64,000 nt of DNA from Vigna angularis (Eukaryota; Streptophyta; Magnoliopsida; Fabales; Fabaceae): NCBI RefSeq assembly GCF_016808095.1, contig NC_068975.1:28819501-28883500 (forward strand). The letters run 5' to 3'. The notes beneath the pieces are model-generated. The model had not been told where the DNA came from. It did not search any database and worked only from the letters and a program-made list of their open reading frames with translations. Below, in pieces: positions 1 to 11,498 of the stretch. The translations under genes and the position numbers were made by a program. Numbering within the stretch: the first letter of the stretch is position 1; each line of letters begins with the position of its first letter.

Positions 1-216
1 TTGATGATAATAAAGAAAAACACAAGAGAATAACACAAAAAAAATCTAAATTCTTAAAACATCTTGATCATTAAGAATAGTAGAAAATATTTTTTTATAT
101 TGTGTTTACCTTGTTATTTCTATATAGTGTGAGTATTAGATTTATATTAACCATTTTTTTTCTTAAGAGTAACTCTCTTTCATAAGTATGTTTTTTTTCT
201 CTCTAAAAGATGACAT

Positions 217-220
<4 letters not shown>

Positions 221-252
<32 letters not shown>
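221..252. repeat. (AT)n microsatellite
   Basis: Sixteen uninterrupted AT dinucleotides followed by a T-rich run. Confidence 0.95.
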
Positions 253-256
<4 letters not shown>

Positions 257-649
257 TTTTTTTTTATTTTTTTTTTCTATATGTAGGATGAGCTTTCGTT
301 GTTATGGTTGTAGTTTTGTTATGTTGTAGTTACAATGATCTAAGTTGGTTATCAAGACGTAACACAGACTTAGATTATAAGTTTTCATATGTATATTTTT
401 TCTTTAGGATGACCTATTCATATTTATATTTTCTCTATGTGTAGGATGACTTATCATTATTATAGTTGTAGTGTTACTATGTTGTAGTTATAATAGTTTA
501 AGTTGGTCATCAAGACAGAACAAACTTTGATTATGAATTTTCATATGTATATTTTTTCTCTCTTTAGGATGACTCGTTCACATGTATACACTAGTGCAGA
601 ATTGGCTTTTAACGTCCCTCCATAAACATCTGTCCAAAAAAGCCCCAAC

Positions 650-1625
650 GTAAATAATTGACCAGTGGCATATTCGTAAATAACTGAAACTCTAGACGTC
701 CGTCTTAGGAGCGCGCGGACATCTATAATATTATAGACGTCCGTGGGAGGGGGGCGGACGTTCACTAATGCAGAATTGGCTCGTTTCAACTCCCCATGTC
801 AGCCACGTGAACGTCCGTCCTGGGAGGGCGCGAACGTTTATAATATTATAGACGTCCGTCGGAGGGGGGCGGACGTTCACTAGTGCAGAATTGGCTCGTT
901 TCAACTCCCCATGTCAGCCACGTGAACGTCCGTCCTGGGAGGGCGCGAACGTTTATAATATTATAGACGTTCGTGGGAGGGGGGCGGACGTTCACTAGTG
1001 CAGAATTGGCTCGTTTCAACTCCCCATGTCAGCCACGTGAACGTCCGTCCTGGGAGGGTGCGGACGTTTATAATATTATAGACGTCCGTGGGAGGGACGC
1101 GGACGTTCACTAGTGCAGAACACTGAACGTTTCAACTCCCCATGTCAGCCACTTGAACGTCCGTCCTGGGAGGGCGCGGATGTTTATAATATTATAGACG
1201 TCCGTGGGAGGGGGGCGGACGTTCACTAGTGCAGAATTGGCTCGTTTCAACTCCCCATGTCAGCCACTTGAACGTCCGTCCTGGGAGGGCGCAGACGTTT
1301 ATAATATTATAGATGTCTGTGGGAGGGGGGCGGATGTTCACTAGTGCAGAATTGGCTCGTTTCAACTCCCCATGTCAGCCACGTGAACGTCCGTCCTGGG
1401 AGGACGCGAACGTTTATAATATTATAGACGTCCGTGGGAGGGGGGCGGACGTTCACTAGGCTGAACACTGAACGTTTCAACTCCCCATGTCAGCCACTTG
1501 AACGTCCGTCCTGGGAGGGCGCGGTACGTCTGTGGGAGGGGGGCGGATGTTCACTAGGCTGAACACTGAACGTTTCAACTCCCCATGTCAGCCACTTGAA
1601 CGTCCGTCCTGGGAGGGGGGCGGAC
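650..1625. repeat. 115-bp tandem repeats inside the CACTA element
   Basis: About eight copies. The landmark TTCACTAGTGCAGAA begins with its CAC at 763, 878, 993, 1108, 1224, 1339 and 1454 (steps 115, 115, 115, 116, 115, 115), with a shortened copy at 1552. Each unit holds a near copy of the transposon's own terminus plus the GACGTCCG motif in both orientations. Copies from about 1454 on carry a variant joint (CACTAGGCTGAACACTGAACG). Confidence 0.93.
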
Positions 1626-2032
1626 GTCTATAACAGTATTAATATTGTAAACGCGAACTCGCGAGCAGTTATGCTCGTCTTCCCCCCGCGAACGTTGTCT
1701 GCGCCATTGATTTTCCAGGTGCGTTTTCTCTCTTTTGGACCGTTTAAATTGACTTTCAATCCGATTACATTGCTATGTGATGAAATACCTTTGATTTGAA
1801 CCGATTAAAAATTATTTTCGGTACGTTTTTTTGCAGTGTCTTGCGTGTTCTTGGGCGAATTCTTTGACTGTTTTTGGGCTACGATTTATGTCGTTCCCTC
1901 CTCGATTTCCCTCCCTTTGACTGTTTTTGGGATACATTCGTAGGCCGTTCCGACAGTGCACAAACAGACGTCCAACCCCCCAGCCCTACCACTAACAATA
2001 TAGCCAAGTAGACGTCCAGGGTCGAGGCGCCG

Positions 2033-2150
2033 GACGTCTATATAGACGTCCAGCCTGACACAACGGACATCTATATAAACGTCCGGCCTGACACAACAGA
2101 CATTTATATAAACGTCCGACCTGACACAACGGACGTCTACATAGACGTTA
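2033..2150. repeat. 33-bp subterminal repeats of the CACTA element
   Basis: Three to four copies of a unit containing ACGTCCGGCCTGACACAAC followed by GGACATCTATATA. Starts at 2045, 2078 and 2111 give a period of exactly 33. They sit near the 3' terminus and probably act as subterminal transposase-binding sites (inference). Confidence 0.8.
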
Positions 2151-2890
2151 CTCGCATAGACGTCCGGGAGAGATCGGACGTCAAAAGGCCCACAGAACAG
2201 ACGTCTATAGCCCGTTCTACACTAGTGATATTTTCTTTTTATGTAGGAAGACTTGTAGTTATTATGAACTTAGAGTTATTATGTTGCAGTTACAATGGTC
2301 TATGTTGGTCATCATGATAAAACATCAATTCTAATTATGAGTTTTCATATGTATATTTTTCTTTCTGTAGGATGACCTGTATATATCTATATATATTTTC
2401 TTTATGTGTAGGATGACTTGTCGTTATTATTGTTGTAGTGTTTCTATGTTGCACTTACAATGGTCTAAGTTAGTCATCAAGATGAAACATTAATTGAACG
2501 CTGTTATATGTGCATTTAATATACATTTCTCTCTTCCAATCCATATAATCTTTAGAGCATTCTGAAATTTGAAAAAATAGTATACGGAGTATTTTTAATT
2601 TTTAGCAATGAAGGTAATATAATATATTTCTTAATAAAGCATTGGGTTATTAATAAAACACCTCTTATTATTTGAGCAAATATAATGCTATTCCAGGCTT
2701 ATGCTATTTCTACACGTTTTTTTTTTTTTTTTCCTTATTATGGTTGTAGTGTTACTATGTCGTAGTTATAATGGTTTAAGTTAGTCATTAAGACGAAACA
2801 TCGACTCTAATAAAAAAATTTCGTATGTATATTTTTTTTATGTACAGGATAATCCGTCCATATATATATATATAATTTTTTTCTATGCAT

Positions 2891-2980
2891 AATGACTTGT
2901 TGTTATTATAGTTTTAGTATTATGACTTGTCGTTATTATAGTTTTAGTATTATGACTTGTCGTTATTATAGTTTTTGTGT
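2891..2980. repeat. Three tandem 30-bp repeats
   Basis: Units at 2891-2920, 2921-2950 and 2951-2980 share the core ATGACTTGTCGTTATTATAG. They are a local amplification of part of the surrounding ~158-bp unit. Confidence 0.85.
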
Positions 2981-3674
2981 TGTTATGTTCCAATTACGAC
3001 TCTGATAATGAATTTTTATATATATATTTTTTCTTTGTATAACGTGTCTGTATGTATACTTTCTCTTTGTATATAAAATAATTTGTAATCCGTCATTAAA
3101 ACAAACCATGTGAACTCTGATGAAGAGTCTATTAATTTCTAAAGATTTTTAATGGGAATAGGTTATAAATTTGTGATATGAATTGAACAAATGAATCACT
3201 TTTAACTAAAAATCTCATGAGATTGGACTTTTGGATTGTTTTTTTTTACATTACTTTTAACTTTGTCATTTTTGTTCGACAAGTGACTGAAACTCGATTC
3301 TTAACCAGCATTACCGAGGGACTTAGACTCATAATTATTCTTGACCGTGACCGAGAGCAAAATTAAACACAATAGATACTGAAATCCAAATTTCAAAATC
3401 ACCACTTTATTCAGACGGCATAGATTCATAGAATCAGAAAAAGAATCCATGGCTACAACTGAGATAAAAAGAAGAAAAAAAAAACCTAGGTACCGAAGGA
3501 AAAAATTATTTTATGGTCCGGGATCAAATGGTTGATCCCAGTAGACTAATATATAGCAGGCTAATATATATATTTGTTTTGGGTTTAAACTAAAATAGAT
3601 GACTGCTTGTGAAGAAGAGATCAAGTATGGTTCCGGACCATACGATAATTTTCTCGTACCCGGAACACGTACGA

Positions 3675-4364
3675 TCAAAAATCGAAGCATTCAGACGCAA
3701 ACTGTCTGGAGAGTCCTGAATAGGCGATATAAACCAGGTGGTTTTTTGAAGCAGTTCGATGATTTTTGGTGTGCTTGCAAAAATACTTTAGTTGTTTAAT
3801 GGTGCAACAGCCCAGCGTCTGAGAGAGAAACAAGAACAACCAATTGATGGCCTTCTTCTTCACACCGGCAAGGACGGGTGTCACACTATTTTCTCGGCCA
3901 CAATGCTCACATTTTGGCAACACTGGCTTCATCCACTCAACGGGTGCCCTATTTTTCATGTCCTCTTTTTGCCCCTCAGTGAATCTCCTCAACTCAGATA
4001 ATTTCTTCCTCACATCAATCTCCATCTCGAACACGTTCAAGCACCTCTTGCACTGAACGGTCCCGCTGATCCTATTAATCTTGTTTAGCATCAGGTATCT
4101 GAAACTGTGGATCCTCGCTCTCTGATTAGTGGCCCATGGAAAAGGTGGAGGAATGGTTCCCTTTGCTGTTTTTTCAGGAGCAGGAACAGGAGCACCACCA
4201 TAGTCATCTGAGTTGTTGTTGCTGCTGCCGCTGCCGGACGCTGTATGTGGTGATAACACGGGACTTGTTGCGAGTAACAAAGCTGTTACAGGGCCATTTT
4301 CATGACCACCATCGTCGGTGTAACCTGCTAGGGAGAGAGTTAGAAAATCTTTTTGGAATTCCAT
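3675..4364 (-). CDS. DUF7086-family plant zinc-ribbon protein
   Basis: Single-exon gene for about 229 residues. The conserved C-terminal domain starts near the PPPFPWATNQRARIHS segment and has two CxxC knuckles, QCKRC and PKCEHCG, fitting a four-cysteine zinc ribbon. It continues through INWLFLFLSQTLGCC and ends with the diagnostic CKHTKNHRTASK block. The N-terminal third is low-complexity and probably disordered. The frame opens at 4391, but a TATAAAT box lies at 4415-4421, only about 25-30 bp upstream, so transcription should begin near 4390. The next methionine (MEFQKDFLTLSL, 4364) is therefore the likelier start. The family is plant-specific and, as far as I know, of unknown biochemical function. 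Family identity is recalled from conserved motifs, not searched. Confidence 0.85.
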   Translation of the reverse strand: MEFQKDFLTLSLAGYTDDGGHENGPVTALLLATSPVLSPHTASGSGSSNNNSDDYGGAPVPAPEKTAKGTIPPPFPWATNQRARIHSFRYLMLNKINRISGTVQCKRCLNVFEMEIDVRKKLSELRRFTEGQKEDMKNRAPVEWMKPVLPKCEHCGRENSVTPVLAGVKKKAINWLFLFLSQTLGCCTIKQLKYFCKHTKNHRTASKNHLVYIAYSGLSRQFASECFDF

Positions 4365-4414
4365 TATTCCGTGTCTTTGGGAGGTTTTCATGAATGTGGA
4401 GAAGAATAGTATGT

Positions 4415-4421
4415 ATTTATA
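4415..4421 (-). promoter_or_regulatory. TATA box of the DUF7086 gene
   Basis: Minus strand TATAAAT within GTTTTTATAAATACATAC. Its position favours translation start at 4364 over 4391. Confidence 0.65.
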
Positions 4422-5159
4422 AAAACTTCAATTTGATTCCGCATATTAAGTGTTAAAAACGTCCATGGTCGAAATCTTTGAAGAGGATATGCGGAGATAG
4501 GTAGAACTGGGTCAGATATCATCCTTCTTTCACGGTTTCATCCAACAACAACTAACAGTTTTTCTATAAAATTCTTTTTTTTTTCTCTCTCTACATACAA
4601 ACAAATATTATTATCTTTTTAACACCGGAGAGTTCATATTGTTTATTAAGATTTTTTATATGGTGCTCTGTTAAACATTAAACATATTTGTTGATATATC
4701 AAAATTCTTTTTAAAGTCCACCACTAACTTAATATAGGTCACAGTCCAATTCCGATTTTTCGTTTATGTCCTCTCAGTTTTTGAGAAATTATCTTCGAGA
4801 GTTTAATAGGAGAAGTCGAATGAGAATGAAAATTTCATAAGAAAGCAGAAAAAGGTTTGAGCAATGCTCTCATCCACTAGTTTAGCCTCTTCATTTCCTT
4901 CATAACTTGCTCTCAGAACTCTAACGTTATATGTGAACCTTTCTTCTGCTCTGATGAAGACCCGTAGGAATAGTAGGGAAAGATGAAAGATACAAAGAAG
5001 CCTCCATTTTTAGGCATAGTAGTAATTAACCCAAGAAGTTAATAAAATTTCTTAACTAGTTTTTTTATGTTGTGTTGGGATGTTGTATGAGTGAAATGAA
5101 GAAGAAAGGGAGCTTTTGTACCATAATAGGCAAAAATGAGGGAGAGATCAGAGAATAGG
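4422..5159. other. Intergenic, no gene seen
   Basis: Promoter-side DNA of the DUF7086 gene, then unassigned AT-rich sequence. No conserved frame was recognised. Confidence 0.6.
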
Positions 5160-6545
5160 CAAAAAAAAATTTAATTACGAAAATAAGCAAGTCGTGGGAG
5201 TTTATACGATTTCTAATAAAGAAGTCGTACCCCTGCACGACTTCACACTGTTCATTTGACCAATGTTGAAGTCGTATCATAAAAAAATTAAAAAAAAATT
5301 TAAAGTTGTATGGGGGATTAACGACTTCTCTTATTGAAGTCGTGCACCCCTCTCATTCTTATTTTTTATATTTTTTTATTAATTAAAATCATTTATAATT
5401 TTTAAATAATATTTTTAAATATATTTAATATAATTAAAATTATATATAATTAATAATTAAATTTTTTAATATTATTAAATAAATAAATTTTATAATTTTA
5501 ATTATTTTTGTAATTAAATTAAATTTTTTATAAAATGATTTTAATTAAATAATTTATAACTGTTGTAATTATATAATTAAAAATTAAAAAAAGAATTATA
5601 TTTCATTATAAATTTTTTAATATAATAAATTTACTTAAAAAAATATTTATTATAAAATAATTATTATAATTAATTTATTATAATTAATCCAATTAATTAT
5701 AATAAAAAATAATTTATAATGAAATATAATAACTTTATACATTTTTATTTATGTAATCACAATAATTATGGTTAGAAATTATTTAATTGAAATATCTTTT
5801 ATAAAAAAATTAATTTAATTACAAAAATAATTAAAATCATAAAATATATTTATTTAAAAATATTAAAAAAAATTAATCATTGATTATGTATAATTTAAAA
5901 TGTTTTATATACATTTAAATATATTATATAAAACTTATAAATCTTTTTAAATAATAAAAACCTAAAGAAATAAAAGTGTGAAGGGGTGCACGACTTTAAG
6001 TAAAGAAGTTGTCAACCCCCAAACGTTTTCAACTTTTAAAATTTTTTATTATTTTAAATAGTTTATAATAAAAAAAATTTATTGATTAATTATAATTCAA
6101 AAAAGGTATAATATAATAATTAAAATTCATAAAATTAAATTATAATGAAATATAATTTTTAAATATTAATTAGATATAATTTATATTATTTTAAATATAT
6201 TTAAAAATATTATTTATTAATTATAAATCATTTTAATTAATAAAGAAATTAAAAATTAAAAAAAAAGTAAAAGTGTGTGGGGGGTGTACGACTTCTCGTA
6301 TTAAAGTCGTCACTCTCGGTACAACTTTAATACTTTTATTATTTTTAACGAAAAAAAGATGTGGTAATCGATTACAATGTTTGGTAATCGATTACAACAG
6401 CATGAAGTCGTTTTTGGGGTGTACGACTTCAACATTAATCAAATAAACAGTATAAAGTCGTGCAGGGGACACGATTTCTTCATTAAAAGTCGTTTGGACC
6501 CATCACGACTTCTCTTTGACCCAAAATTTGCTTACTGTAACTAAA
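5160..6545. mobile_element. Fold-back element with long imperfect inverted arms
   Basis: The left arm (about 5165-5500) and the reverse complement of the right arm (about 6100-6530) align in order. The outer block reads AAGTCGT(A/G)CCCCTGCACGACTT on the left and GTGTCCCCTGCACGACTTT on the right. A block GTTCATTTGACCAATGTTGAAG pairs with GTTTATTTGATTAATGTTGAAG. Then come GAAGTCGTGCACCCC or GAAGTCGTACACCCC and an AT-rich stretch with TTATTAATTAAAATCATTTA. The right arm has an extra insert with two GTAATCGATTAC palindromes (6366-6400). The loop is almost pure A/T and non-coding. Exact ends and a target duplication could not be fixed, so the superfamily is open; a Mutator-like or fold-back origin is inference. 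Confidence 0.65.
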
Positions 6546-7017
6546 AGCTCATATTTTCGTGTGCGGAAAGCTGAGGTTCATGGCCAAATGAGGGCAGAGT
6601 CTGAAATGGAAGAGTGCTTAAAATATCTTATATGGCAAAAGGAAAAAAAGGGAATAACTCAGTAGAATAAGATTGATCCATTACAGTGTTCATCTAAACG
6701 GTTTTATATGTTCCTTGTAAGACCAACTAAACGGTTGTCTTTGTAACATTGTTTCATATTTTCCTTTGCATTAGACTCAGCTCCTGATGCTTAATATCAG
6801 AGTGGAGGGATGGTTTTATCAGAGCTCATGAAGCTCACTGAGAAACAAACACTAAACTTCATTGAGAATTCTTATGTATATATCATATGGATTCTATTAA
6901 AGCAAGTAATTGTAGTTTGAAACACTAGGAGCACAGTTAGACTAAAACTTCTCACTTTCTTTTATTCTTTCAACCCATTTCCCGTCCGGAAAATATATAT
7001 ATGCAAGTTTTATGTTT
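6546..7017. other. Intergenic, nothing recognised
   Basis: Low-GC DNA with no supported frame. Its last nine bases (7009-7017) are the left target duplication of the next element. Confidence 0.6.
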
Positions 7018-7882
7018 GAGTGATTCTTCTTACACCTCACTGCCTTCATCCTGCACTCCCAATTTTACTCTTTTACCCTTTATTAACAAAATGTCAAAAA
7101 TTAATACCACACTTCGAAGTGCGTTTTAATTAATTTTTTCCTAACCGCACTTCGAAGTGCGTTTCCTATTTTAATTAATTGTTTCTTTCCTAACCGCACT
7201 TCGAAGTGCGTTTCCTATCTATTTAATTGTTTCCTAACCGCACTTCGAAGTGCGTTTTAATTAATTGTTGCACTTTAAATCCAAAATAATATTTAACATT
7301 ACATATAATAATTATAATTTAATTCAATAAACAATTTAATAATTATTTCAATTTCATAAAAAATTAAAAAACTTAAATAAAATTAAATACATAATAAATA
7401 ATATATTAAGAAAATAATAATATGTTAAAAAATAACAAATTCAACAAAATTTAGCAAACAAATAAAATAATTCAAAATATATTAAAACAAAACATTTTAT
7501 TTAACAACTAACATAAAAAATTAAATTTATTATACTAACCTAATAAAAATAAAACCTAATAAAATAAATATATACTAACTTAATAAAAAAATTAAAAAAC
7601 TAAACCCTAAAAATCTAACGCACTTCGAAGTGCGGTTTGTCTCGGCCGCAGATCGAAATGCGGTGGGATCTCCGTGCTTTACGCATTTTGAACTGCGGTG
7701 GTGGGTTTGTGCTTTCCACAGATTGAACTGCGGTTTCTCTGTGAAGGATATCATTGGTTTTGGAGGTGCAGGAGGAAGTTGCCGCAGTTCAAAATGCAGT
7801 TTCTCTGTGAAGGGTATCATTGGAATTAAAATATGTTTTGGAGGTGCAGGAGGAAGACCGTGAGGTGCAGGGAGAATCACTC
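7018..7882. mobile_element. Small non-autonomous Mutator-like element
   Basis: Terminal inverted repeats of about 50 bp: the left end starts GAGTGATTCTTCTTACACC and the right end, reverse-complemented, starts GAGTGATTCTCCCTGCACC; both continue with TCAC.G.CTTC.TCCTGCAC. A perfect 9-bp direct repeat TTTATGTTT flanks it (7009-7017 and 7883-7891), the target-site size of Mutator-like elements. The interior has five copies or near copies of the palindrome CGCACTTCGAAGTGCG (about 7107, then 7146, 7195, 7239 and 7619) and related CCGCAGTTC/GAACTGCGG half sites on the right. There is no transposase; short open frames across 7575-7880 are by-products of these repeats. Confidence 0.9.
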
Positions 7883-8864
7883 TTTATGTTTTCTTATTGA
7901 ATCTGTATTTAATCTTATATATAAATTTGTCTTTGACTTCAGGTTTGAATCCTGTTATTGAATTCTTTGAAAAAAGACATTGATGATTTATAGTCCCAAC
8001 GTTTTGAGGACATAAATTTTTCTTAAGAAATTTTCTTTTGTTGTGACTTAGTGATTTTAAGGAATTGGATTTAGTTGGCCATTTTCTTATGAATTTCACC
8101 ACTTTAATGTTTAAGGAGTTAGATTTCATTGTCTTAAATTTTGAATTGAAAAAATAGCATGATTTTGGATTTGCTGAAAAAAGTTTCATGGTTTTGGATT
8201 TGTTATTGGCATATATGTTCCAGATCTCCCTGTCTCTCTCATACACATTTTTGCTCATGCATTACAGAACCTGTCAAACATATCCATTAATTAAGATATT
8301 TGTAAGTGTCATGGTTTGGAATACTCATTAATCTACTGATCGCAATAGCTCCAGCAGGAACAGGAATAGATATTTCTGGCTTTATGTGTGATATATTTTT
8401 TCTTCAATTTTATAGGGAAAAGAGTGAGTCAAATTTTAAAAATTAATTAAATTAATATATGTTTTATATTATTATTTGGAAAGTTATACATTTATCATTA
8501 TTTTTATATATTATGTATCTTATCAAGAAAGTGTTCTTAATAAAATAAATAAATTATTAACATCAAACATTGTATTATTAATTTTTCATTATGTTTATTT
8601 TTCTTATTTAGAACAAATGACATTGTAATGATTTATTAATTTACATTATTTGATATTAAAATTGTTGAATTTGTTCTTTGTTCCTTTTATAAATGTTATA
8701 TGCAAATTATAAATACTAAAAATTTAAAATTCTCACCTTCTATAATTTTTCTTTTATTTCAAGATTTATATATTATTAAAAAATACAAAACAAACAAAAC
8801 AAGAAACTCTATTAATGAAAAATAACATAATAAGGATATGAAATCGTTGGAGTTTCAATGAACT
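7883..8864. other. Intergenic, no gene seen
   Basis: Begins with the right copy of the 9-bp target duplication. A 124-codon open frame (7884-8258, minus) is rich in Lys, Asn and Ser with no recognisable domain, and looks like chance in AT-rich DNA. Confidence 0.55.
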
Positions 8865-9360
8865 CCTACAAGTTTATTTTAAGATCAATGAATCCCATCA
8901 TGGATCTTACCATATCTAGTAATGTTTGATTCCTCATCTTAGAAACACCATTGTATTGTGATGTTCCTAGAGGTATCACTGTGAGAGAATCTCATTCTCT
9001 TTCAAATAATTAAGAAATTTACCATTTTGTTTTTCAACTTCATTTCAAAATTTCTTAAACATTTCAAATTATTCAAAATTATGTTTTATGAGATATAGAA
9101 AACCATATCACGAAACATAACCAGTGAAGGTGATAAAATAAAATAATTCTCCTTTAGCTTGAAGGAGTACACCAATAATTTAAAGGTTCTTTCTCCATTT
9201 CCAATAAATAGTGATTTGGTAAATTTTCCTTTGAAACAATATTCGTTAATTGGATATGATTCATAGTAATAATTGTCAAAATAACCTTCTTTGTGTAACT
9301 TATTAATTCTTTTCTCTCCAATATGACCGAGTCTGCAATGTCAAAGATATGTTTTATTTA
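8865..9360 (-). pseudogene. Decayed Ty1/copia pol fragment (pre-integrase and integrase)
   Basis: Minus-strand reading from about 9358 gives a GAG-pre-integrase-like stretch with HCRLGHIGEKRINKL and, further on, YCFKGKFTKSLF; the Trp expected before HCRLGH is a TGA stop. A gap then jumps to VEKQNGK and LKENEILSQ, followed by GTSQYNGVSKMRNQTLLDMV, which corresponds to the region around the catalytic Glu of Copia integrases. Stops, frameshifts and a large internal deletion make it non-functional. No LTRs or target duplication were found. Confidence 0.8.
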
Positions 9361-9812
9361 CTTGATTATCTCTTTTACTTTTAAGACCCTAAAAATACAT
9401 AATCAGATTACAATGCACATTAAATCATATAATAACACAGCCTTCCAATTTAAAATCAACATCAACATCATCAATTATTTTGTTATTAAAGTAAAAACCA
9501 AATGAATTAAGAGCAAGAACAACAAATTGCGGTGTCGTGAGTTGTTGTATGTGGGTGAGAGAGAGAGGATAGACATAAGAGAAAAATAAATTAGATAAGT
9601 GAAAAAGGTGAATTAGGGTTGGTAAGTGTTTTTTATTTTTTCAATAGGAACTAGTCTAGGAATGACAAAGAGAAGGTTGAAGTGAGAGAGATAAAAGAGA
9701 AAGGATTAAGAGGAATGATAGATAAGAGAAATGAGGGATAAGAGAAATGAGAATAACAGTTTAGGAGTTTCTTATTCTTTAATTTTTTTTAAAATGAAAA
9801 TTATTCAAACTC

Positions 9813-9815
<3 letters not shown>

Positions 9816-9873
<58 letters not shown>
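9816..9873. repeat. (AT)n microsatellite
   Basis: About 28 uninterrupted TA units. Confidence 0.95.
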
Positions 9874-9876
<3 letters not shown>

Positions 9877-11390
9877 AGATTGTATATAATTGTAACAAAA
9901 ACACCGAAATTAAACTAAACTCTAATAGTTTTTAAAAGACTATAATAAAAACATATATGTAATAAAAATATTGAAATTAAATAAAACTATAATAGTTACT
10001 AAAGCTGAAAATATATAAAAAGTATGTTTATATTAAATTTCTTTATGTTTTTATTTAATCAATTTAATTTATTTTTAATGAGTTTACTTAAAAAGTGTAA
10101 GTTAATTTTTTTTTCAGAAAAATATTTTATTTATTTATTAAATTAAACTCATGATAAACTAAATTTCTTTTTTATAAATTTTATTATTCTTAATTTTAAG
10201 TCAGCATCACATAATTAAATACATGTTAATTTAATTTGTATTGTTAATGATTTTTAAATTTAAAATGTTGAAAAATTGATAATAAAAATGTATTAAAATA
10301 TAAAAGATGGTAAATTAAGTAAACTATAGGTTAAAAATCAGCTAAAATAATATATATTTTATAAATTAGAAACTCTTAAAATAACTTAAAATAAAATATG
10401 TAACATTTTTTTATTTATTTCAAACAAAGAAGTGTTAGTTTATTGTTTTACTAAATACGCATTAAGTATATATGTCATTTTTTAGAAAGAAATAGAATGT
10501 CCATTTGTGAACGGAGCAATTGGAAATGATTCTCTGTATTTGGTCCTATGATTGGATTGAAAGGGTCTTATTATGATTTTGCATTTTTGTAGAAAGAATT
10601 TTTGCAAAAGTAATTTTGTTGGTGGAACATGTCATTTAAATAATTTTGGTTTCCATATTTTTAAATTTTCCTAGTTTAATTTATTTGTTACCTTGATACT
10701 TTTATATTTTAACTTGTTCCTTGGAAACTTTATTTCATTTATTTCACATTTTTTTATATGGTAAATATATCAAGTTTCTCAAAGAAAAATTAAATTTTAT
10801 CACATTTCATTTATTTTAAAAATTTTGTAGGTAAAATGTATCAACAATTTTAAATTTATAGACAAATTTATTTAGTCTATAAAAATTCGTTGGTAAGTAG
10901 AGATACCGAGAAGTGTAAACAAATAAAATAAATGAACACTTGTAAATAATTTAATTAATAAATTATTATATTTAAATAATAGTTAGTAAAATAATGTTTT
11001 TAAAATATTTTAATTTAATATTTTTTGAAAAATGTAAATTTACTTAAAATATGTTAAAATAAATTATCAAGATTTAAATTAATTAATTTTAACTTGTTTT
11101 TATGATATCGATTATTTGATTATTTTAATCAATTATGTCTGTATTGCGTTGAATTTCACGACTTTATTAGCATCTTACAGAGTTTTTCAAAAAAAGAAAA
11201 TACATTGTTTTCGTGCTTTTGCACATTGATTTTCCCACTTTCATTACAAATCTACACAGGAGTTTCCAATCGTTGTGAACAAAGACGCCGTGAGTGAAAT
11301 CTGAAAGAACGCTGCCAGATTTACTGCAGTCTCCGAGAACTTAACCATTTCTACCTTCATCACTGTGTTTAACCGGAAAATTTCAAAAGC
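9874..11390. other. AT-rich intergenic DNA
   Basis: No frame of substance and no clear repeat structure seen. Confidence 0.6.
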
Positions 11391-11498
11391 ATGCATGAAT
11401 TAAACTACAATACGCTGCCTGCAATCGATGTATCACTAATTAAGAAATTAATGAAAAAAAAGTTAGTTACCTGTAATGAAATATTATTGTTGTTGACA

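Larger units (their letters stand above)
589..2227. mobile_element. Non-autonomous CACTA (En/Spm-like) DNA transposon
   Basis: The element starts CACTAGTGCAGAA, and its other end reads, in reverse complement, CACTAGTGTAGAA: terminal inverted repeats of about 13 bp with one mismatch. It is flanked by a perfect 3-bp direct repeat ATA (586-588 and 2228-2230), the target-site size of the CACTA superfamily. The 1,639-bp interior is GC-rich compared with the surroundings and full of subterminal GGACGT/ACGTCC motifs in both orientations, as expected for transposase-binding repeats. No transposase frame is present, so it would depend on an enzyme supplied in trans. Removing it restores the period of the surrounding satellite. 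Confidence 0.9.
160..3120. repeat. ~158-bp tandem repeat array, split by a CACTA element
   Basis: Diverged copies of a unit read as 'taggatgacttgtcgttatt', then 'ttactatgttgtagtta', then 'ttggtcatcaagac', then 'gagttttcatatgtata'. The last landmark recurs near 381, 538, 2339 and, more diverged, near 2498, 2815 and 3010. Spacing from 381 to 538 is 157 bp. From 538 to 2339 it becomes about 159 bp once the inserted transposon and one target duplication are subtracted. No coding potential was seen. The right part is degenerate. Confidence 0.7.

Noticed and set aside
7107..7634. Regularly spaced identical palindromes resembling a CRISPR array
   Set aside because: Units are 16-bp palindromes with near-identical spacers, inside a Mutator-like element of a plant genome; no cas genes.
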